From NCBI GenBank assembly GCA_021740995.1, contig JAIOYR010000017.1:1-53420 (forward strand): DNA of 53,420 nucleotides, given 5' to 3'. The notes beneath the pieces are model-generated. The model made no database searches and was not told the origin of the DNA. It worked only from the letters and a program-made list of their open reading frames with translations. Shown here piece after piece: positions 48,484-53,420 of the stretch. How positions within the stretch are numbered: position 1 is the first letter of the stretch; every line of letters begins with the position of its first letter. This DNA is from Taibaiella sp. (GTDB lineage Bacteria; Bacteroidota; Bacteroidia; Chitinophagales; Chitinophagaceae). The translations under genes and the position numbers were made by a program.

Positions 48484-51111
48484 ATGGCTTTCAGGTATTT
48501 AGGGTTACTATTTTGCTTATTATTTTTGGGCTTACCCGTTCTGGCACAAGTAACAGATACGGTTAGGCATACAGATAGTGCAAAACTTAGGCCAAATACT
48601 ATCATAGATACACTCGATATTGATACCGCTCAGTTAATATTGCCGGTACCAGCTAAGCCTGCTACTACCCGTGGAGCCCTCAGCGGCTATATTATACATG
48701 GCAAGGTAGTAGATGCCGGCACTGGTGAGGGCATACCCTTTGCTACCGTATACTTTCCGAGGAGCCCCGTAGGTACTGCTGCCGACCTTGACGGAAATTT
48801 CATACTCAAAGCTGAAGCGCTGCCCGGCGATACGCTGCGGGTAGATGCAATAGGGTATACCACCGCAAGAAGGGTACTGAATAAGACAAGGTATGAATAC
48901 AATTATATAATAGAGCTGGGAAGGTCGGTGACTGAGCTTAGCGAGTTTACCATACATGCCGGTGAAGACCCTGCCATAACCCTTATAAAAAACGTAATAG
49001 CCCAAAAACCCGTAAATGACCCCGACCGTACCGGAAACTATAGTTACGAGGCCTACAACCGTCTTGAGGCTGACCTCCAACGCCTGACCAAGGAGCAATT
49101 TGAGAAGATACCTATCCTTAAGAAATATGGCTTTCTCTACAACAATCTGGATACCGTATCTGAAACCAAACCCTACCTGCCGCTATACCTTACTGAGACA
49201 ATATCTGACTATTACTTCAGGCGAAAGCCAAAGAAGGTGAGGGAAGTAATAAAGGCGAGCATGGTGAAGGGGGTAAACAATGAAAATGTAGTAAAGTATC
49301 TGGGTACTTTTCATCAGAACATGAATATATACAAAAACTACCTGCCGGTGTTTGATAAGAAGTTTGTGAGCCCTATAAGCGATGAAGGACTGCTATTCTA
49401 CAAGTACAAAATAAAGGATACACAGGTTGCATACGGTCACAATATTATACTGGTGCAGTATACGCCCAAGCGACCATTGGAAAACTGTTTTACCGGCGAC
49501 TTTTGGGTGGTTGATTCCGTTTTTGCTATACAGCGTATCAGCATGGAAATAGCCCGGGAAGTAAATATAAACTGGCTTGATAATGTGGCACTCTATCAGG
49601 AATTTGCCCCGGTAGATAGTTTTTGGTTTTGTGTAAAAGACAAGTTTATTGCCGGGTTCTCTGCTTTTAAATCGAAGAAGATGCCGGGTGTGATTGGTAG
49701 AAAAACTACTACTTACCACCACATAAAAATCAACTCTGAGGCCATAGATATGGTACTGGACGACCCCAAGGTGAAGCAGGATGTGATAAAGCTTGATTCA
49801 GCCAAGTACATGACCGACGAATGGTGGGTGGTCAACAGGCCCGACACACTTACAAAAAATGAAACCGCAATCTATAAAATGGTTGATACCATTAACCAGA
49901 TGCCTATAACTACTATGTACAAAAATCTGGTAACATTCATATCTACCGGTGTACAGGATGTGGGGCCTATTCAGCTTGGTCCCTACTTTTATTTGTATAG
50001 CCGCAATTCGGTAGAGGGCAACAGGTTTCGTTTGTCATTAGGTACACCCAGAAGTTTGAAGAATTTTCAGTTTACAGGTTATGTGGCTTATGGTACCCGG
50101 GATGAGCGCTACAAATACGGACTCACCGGGCAATGGATGATCAACCGCAATCCCTGGACATACATACAGGCCTTCTACGCTTATGATGTGAGCCAGGGCA
50201 CCAATTATTATGATCAGGTAGGTTCTGATAACATTTTCAGTACGCTTTTTCGCAAAGCAGGTATACCCTGGAAACTGGCTTTCACAGATGATAAACGGCT
50301 GGAGTTTTATAAACAATATTTCAATGGACTAAGCCATAAACTAATACTGGAGCATCGTGATTATACTCCTTATAAACCTTTGCCGACAGCGGGGATTTTT
50401 CACGATATACATGGAAACTCAGCCCTCAATGTAGTAAGCAGCGAGGTGGGTGTGGATTTGCGGTTTGCGTACAAAGAAAAGTATCTGGAGGGTCAGTTCA
50501 AGCGGGTGAGCATAAAGAGTAAGTATCCCGTGGCAAGCCTTTCTCTGACGACTGGTATCAAGGGCTTGCTGGATGGTGCATACAGTTATCAGAAGATGCG
50601 TATGGCTGTAACCGGGTTCAACTATATCCCGCCTTTTGGCAGCCTGTATTACAATGTTTTTGCGGGCAAGTATTTTGGTACATTGCCTTATCCGTTACTT
50701 GAAATACATCCGGGAAATGAATTTAATTATTACAACAGGTACGCCTTTCAGATGATGAACAATTATGAGTTTCTGAGCGACCAGTATGTGGGCTTCAATA
50801 TGGAGCATAATTTTGGGGGAGGTGTCTTCAACAGGATTCCGCTTCTGAGAAAACTGAAGTTCCGCCAGTTCTGGACAGCCAAGGGCGTAGTAGGTAATCT
50901 CAGCGAAGAAAATCAGAAGCTGAACCTCGATAAGGGTTATTCATTCCGTATGCTCAAGGGGTCACCTTATCTGGAATTGGGTACGGGTATATCCAATATA
51001 CTACAGGTAGGTCGTATAGACTTTGTGTGGCGGGTTACGCCCACACCTCTGTCTACAGAGGCCAAGCGCAGGTACTTCGGCATCTTTGGTAGCGTGAAGT
51101 TTGAGTTTTAG
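48484..51111 (+). CDS. DUF5686 outer-membrane protein with CarboxypepD_reg-like domain
   Basis: An 875-residue protein. The signal peptide MAFRYLGLLFCLLFLGLPVL starts at 48484; an in-frame TTG at 48469 is less likely. Residues about 65-150 are a carboxypeptidase-regulatory-like sandwich (YIIHGKVVDAGTGEGIPFAT, TAADLDGNFILKAEALPGD). The rest is DUF5686 (PAITLIKNVIAQKPVNDPDR, YSYEAYNRLEADLQRL), ending in a beta-barrel-like region with terminal aromatic strand FGIFGSVKFEF. It is an outer-membrane protein common in Bacteroidota, of unknown function. Confidence 0.88.
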   Translation: MAFRYLGLLFCLLFLGLPVLAQVTDTVRHTDSAKLRPNTIIDTLDIDTAQLILPVPAKPATTRGALSGYIIHGKVVDAGTGEGIPFATVYFPRSPVGTAADLDGNFILKAEALPGDTLRVDAIGYTTARRVLNKTRYEYNYIIELGRSVTELSEFTIHAGEDPAITLIKNVIAQKPVNDPDRTGNYSYEAYNRLEADLQRLTKEQFEKIPILKKYGFLYNNLDTVSETKPYLPLYLTETISDYYFRRKPKKVREVIKASMVKGVNNENVVKYLGTFHQNMNIYKNYLPVFDKKFVSPISDEGLLFYKYKIKDTQVAYGHNIILVQYTPKRPLENCFTGDFWVVDSVFAIQRISMEIAREVNINWLDNVALYQEFAPVDSFWFCVKDKFIAGFSAFKSKKMPGVIGRKTTTYHHIKINSEAIDMVLDDPKVKQDVIKLDSAKYMTDEWWVVNRPDTLTKNETAIYKMVDTINQMPITTMYKNLVTFISTGVQDVGPIQLGPYFYLYSRNSVEGNRFRLSLGTPRSLKNFQFTGYVAYGTRDERYKYGLTGQWMINRNPWTYIQAFYAYDVSQGTNYYDQVGSDNIFSTLFRKAGIPWKLAFTDDKRLEFYKQYFNGLSHKLILEHRDYTPYKPLPTAGIFHDIHGNSALNVVSSEVGVDLRFAYKEKYLEGQFKRVSIKSKYPVASLSLTTGIKGLLDGAYSYQKMRMAVTGFNYIPPFGSLYYNVFAGKYFGTLPYPLLEIHPGNEFNYYNRYAFQMMNNYEFLSDQYVGFNMEHNFGGGVFNRIPLLRKLKFRQFWTAKGVVGNLSEENQKLNLDKGYSFRMLKGSPYLELGTGISNILQVGRIDFVWRVTPTPLSTEAKRRYFGIFGSVKFEF

Positions 51112-51131
51112 TTAGCGAATAGCCTCAGGGA

Positions 51132-51863
51132 TTATTTGATGACAGAAGGCACAGTAGATTTGGTGCTGATTACTGATGGCTTTTTGTTTGTTACCTGTTG
51201 TTTTGTTTCTTTTACTATTTCTTTTACTATTTCTTTCTTTACTGCTGCAGGTGCGGGTTTGGCTGCTTGTTTTGTAGCGGTTGTGGTAGTAGTTGTAGTC
51301 GTCGAAGTGCTTGTTGCCTTTTTTGTCACTATACGTTTTGCTTTTTTAATTTTTGGAACTGCCGATACCACCTTTTCTTCCTCCGGTGCTATCCTGTCAG
51401 ATTGCGCATAAGGCACTTCGTGGTTGTCCGGATTCTGATACACCATTATTTCATACATTTTTTCTGCCTGCGAGTAGCCTGAAAAAAACACCTGTGCATC
51501 CTGTATCCTATTTGTATTGCACACATAACTTACTGATCGGTCGGCGGCATACTCTTTGTGGCAGGTGCCGGTAACAGTCGCCTTTATCCGGTTGTAATCT
51601 TTTGCATTATTGGTGCGGTATATCACATAGCACTCGTTTTGGTTGATGATACATGTGGTATAGAATTCACCGTTAAGCGCATAATGGTGGTAATAATGAT
51701 CTTCATTTTGCCGCTCAAATGAGTTTGCTTGTAAGAAATAGGTGAGTTCGTCTTCTTTATTGCATATTTTCTTATTCTCCAGAATTTCCATGAAAATATT
51801 GTGCTGAGCATAAGTAATACCAGAAGAGGTAGTCAGCAACAGGAATAAGAGTACATGTTTCAT
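51132..51863 (-). CDS. Secreted hypothetical protein with low-complexity Lys/Thr tail
   Basis: A 243-residue protein with signal peptide MKHVLLFLLLTTSSGITYAQ. The N-terminal globular part (about 20-150) has paired cysteines (CNKEDELTYF, TTCIINQNECYV, TGTCHKEY, YVCNTNRI) suggesting disulfides. The tail from about 160 is low complexity: KKAKRIVTKKATSTSTTTTT, Ala/Pro stretches and EIVKEIVKETKQQ, so it is probably a flexible or surface-interacting extension. Its stop lies 20 bases from the converging DUF5686 gene. I do not recognise a family. Confidence 0.7.
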   Translation of the reverse strand: MKHVLLFLLLTTSSGITYAQHNIFMEILENKKICNKEDELTYFLQANSFERQNEDHYYHHYALNGEFYTTCIINQNECYVIYRTNNAKDYNRIKATVTGTCHKEYAADRSVSYVCNTNRIQDAQVFFSGYSQAEKMYEIMVYQNPDNHEVPYAQSDRIAPEEEKVVSAVPKIKKAKRIVTKKATSTSTTTTTTTTATKQAAKPAPAAVKKEIVKEIVKETKQQVTNKKPSVISTKSTVPSVIK

Positions 51864-52032
51864 ATAAAATCAATTATTTCACTCAAAGCTATAAAAGTAT
51901 TTTTAACTACTTAATTTTTCATGAACGATTTTCTATCAATATCTTTTGCGGTAAAATAGAATTGCCATATACGCACACCGGCTATGATTGAAGTTATTAG
52001 GTAACGGTTCCTTATCTTGCAAAAGTTTTAAC

Positions 52033-53418
52033 ATGAGATACCTTTTTCTCTTTCTGCTGGTAGCTATTTTTGGCAGCACTGTTGTGTTTGGTCAGGATGC
52101 CGGCTTGTGGGCGGGCAGGCGCACTATAGGAAGGGTACAGATAACCGGCAACAACGTTACTAAACGCAACATAATTCTGAGGGAGCTGAGTATAAAGGAG
52201 GGGGATATAATCGCTGCAGATTCGGTGAATGTGCTTATGGTCCAGAATAAGCTCAGATTGTTCAATCTTCAACTGTTTAATGAGGTAGAGCAAGAAGTAA
52301 CCGGCAGTAATGATACCCTCATCTGGCACATAGTCTTAAAAGAGCGTTGGTACATTATTCCTACCGGTATATTGCAATTCGCAGACAGGAATATCAATAC
52401 CTGGTGGACAGACCAAAATCACGACCTGAACAGGGTTTCTGCCGGGCTTACCGTTACAGACCGCAACTTCAGGGGCAATCTCGAAGCTTTGGCAATTACG
52501 GTACAGGCAGGTTATACACAGAAGTTGGGGCTGAGTTACATAATACCATATATCAACAAGGACCAGACAAATGGTGTGGGTGTTGTTGGTTCCGTATCCC
52601 GAAGCACTCAGACTTACTTTACTACTGCTGCGAACAAACTGGCGTTTGCAGGAGGGTATACCGGGCCGGCTATAGCACAGCAGGCCGAAGGTGGCCTCTG
52701 CTATGTGCACCGTCCGGGCTATGCCAGCAGGCATCTGGTGCAGGCTAGTTACAAATATTATAGCATCAGCGATACTATCTTACTGCTCAATCCCGATTAC
52801 TTTGCCGACAAGCGGACAAAAGCCAGATTTGCAGAGTTGTTTTACCGTTTTGAGTACAATGGTGTAGACAACTGGAACTATTCACTGCGCGGAGAGAAGC
52901 TGGTAACAGGCCTGACAGCCCGTGCAGGTTTTGAGGGGCTAAAATTTCAAAGCTATGCCACTTTCGAGGCAGGTGTTTTCCGCAATCCGTTGCCGCACTG
53001 GTACGTGTCGGCAATAACAAGGGGTAGGGTGATGGTGCCAGGTGCACAGCCCTATTTTTTCAGAAACGGGCTGGGTACCAATACTGATTATGTAAGAGGG
53101 TATGAGTATTATGTGACAGATGGTTACAACTATGGCCTGCTGCGTCTGAATCTGAAAAGAGAAGTCTTCAACAATACGTACTCCTTTCCTTTAAGATATT
53201 TTACCGCTATTCCGGTACGTATATACCCTAAGGTTTTCTTTGATATGGGATATATCAATACTCCGTTTCCTGGCAGTAATACCCTTGCCAATACACTTAT
53301 GTATAGTTTAGGTGCAGGTATAGACCTTGTGACATTTTATGATGTGAAAGTGAGGCTGGAGTATGCCCGTAATCACTTGGGTCAAAATGGGGTATATTTA
53401 CACTTTAATAGTGAATAG
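52033..53418 (+). CDS. BamA/TamA-like Omp85-family outer-membrane protein
   Basis: A 461-residue protein, complete at the right edge. The signal peptide MRYLFLFLLVAIFGSTVVFG starts at 52033. One POTRA-like domain follows (GRVQITGNNVTKRNIILREL, LFNLQLFNEVEQEV), then a 16-strand-type barrel (FRGNLEALAITVQAGYTQKLGLSY, RGYEYYVTDGYNYGLLRLNLKREV) ending near VRLEYARNHLGQNGVYLHF. Only one clear POTRA is visible where BamA has five, so it is a short Omp85 member (TamA-like or patatin-type without the enzyme). It may assist the TamB-like protein, but linkage is loose. TATCTTGC at 52013-52020 is a near-match promoter. Confidence 0.88.
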   Translation: MRYLFLFLLVAIFGSTVVFGQDAGLWAGRRTIGRVQITGNNVTKRNIILRELSIKEGDIIAADSVNVLMVQNKLRLFNLQLFNEVEQEVTGSNDTLIWHIVLKERWYIIPTGILQFADRNINTWWTDQNHDLNRVSAGLTVTDRNFRGNLEALAITVQAGYTQKLGLSYIIPYINKDQTNGVGVVGSVSRSTQTYFTTAANKLAFAGGYTGPAIAQQAEGGLCYVHRPGYASRHLVQASYKYYSISDTILLLNPDYFADKRTKARFAELFYRFEYNGVDNWNYSLRGEKLVTGLTARAGFEGLKFQSYATFEAGVFRNPLPHWYVSAITRGRVMVPGAQPYFFRNGLGTNTDYVRGYEYYVTDGYNYGLLRLNLKREVFNNTYSFPLRYFTAIPVRIYPKVFFDMGYINTPFPGSNTLANTLMYSLGAGIDLVTFYDVKVRLEYARNHLGQNGVYLHFNSE

Positions 53419-53420
53419 GC

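Overview
The window comes from a member of the Bacteroidota, most likely a Chitinophagales/Chitinophagaceae-like bacterium. The phylum call rests on what is visible: many promoters carry the phylum's -7 element (TAnnTTTG or TAnnTTCG), there are few purine-rich ribosome binding sites, and the families are typical (CarboxypepD_reg-like/TonB receptor, DUF5686, DUF2911, M49 lipoprotein, BlaI/M56-TonB, S23 four-helix protein). The family-level placement is inference. No tRNA, rRNA, CRISPR array, transposase or phage gene was found.

Layout. 1-3.5 kb: end of a TPR protein, a DUF1801 protein and a dipeptidyl-peptidase III-like lipoprotein. 3.7-6.8 kb: ribosomal genes rplK-rplA-rplJ-rplL with a structured leader, an S23-type gene inserted before rplL and a strong terminator; nusG/secE and rpoBC are not adjacent. 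6.8-12.7 kb (minus strand): moaD-moaE, a beta-helix-like lipoprotein, a TonB-dependent receptor and rnhB. 13.0-15.2 kb: a small basic protein behind a LytTR-like direct repeat, a MazG-like protein, MoxR and a DinB-like protein. 15.3-19.7 kb: a BlaI-M56 cluster with two GldM-C-like secreted proteins and two secreted TonB_C-like proteins, autoregulated by a double palindrome over the blaI start; this is the best candidate for an undescribed system. 20.6-25.5 kb: 3-hydroxyanthranilate dioxygenase, a CNNM/CBS protein, rfbC and a DegT aminotransferase, a Nudix hydrolase, and intergenic repeats.

25.9-38.1 kb: ABC exporter, very large TamB-like protein (no ATG/GTG/TTG start upstream of its membrane anchor), adk-obgE (one-base overlap), rhodanese, DUF2911/TPR protein and yidC: largely core envelope and translation functions. 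38.2-43.5 kb: two hypothetical proteins, then a Cys-type formate dehydrogenase alpha subunit with a ParE-type toxin-antitoxin pair on each side. 43.5-45.2 kb: twin Cys-motif/membrane/CarboxypepD-like genes with nearly identical 5' halves and unrelated 3' halves. 45.3-48.3 kb: CoA-binding protein and a two-gene heterodisulfide-reductase-like Fe-S membrane module. 48.5-53.4 kb: DUF5686 outer-membrane protein, a secreted Lys/Thr-rich protein and a BamA/TamA-like barrel protein.

A recurring non-coding pattern deserves attention. Several gaps are filled with degenerate short words (AATGTG/CACATT, GGAATTGGG/CCCAATTCC, GGTTAAAGAGGTAAAA, AAGTAGAAAG). In gene sense, the G-containing form follows the upstream stop codon and, in some gaps, the complementary C-containing form precedes the next start, so intercistronic RNA could fold stop onto start. 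A second family (CACAAAGG/CGCAAAGG words) carries small CCTGC palindromes nested inside its copies.
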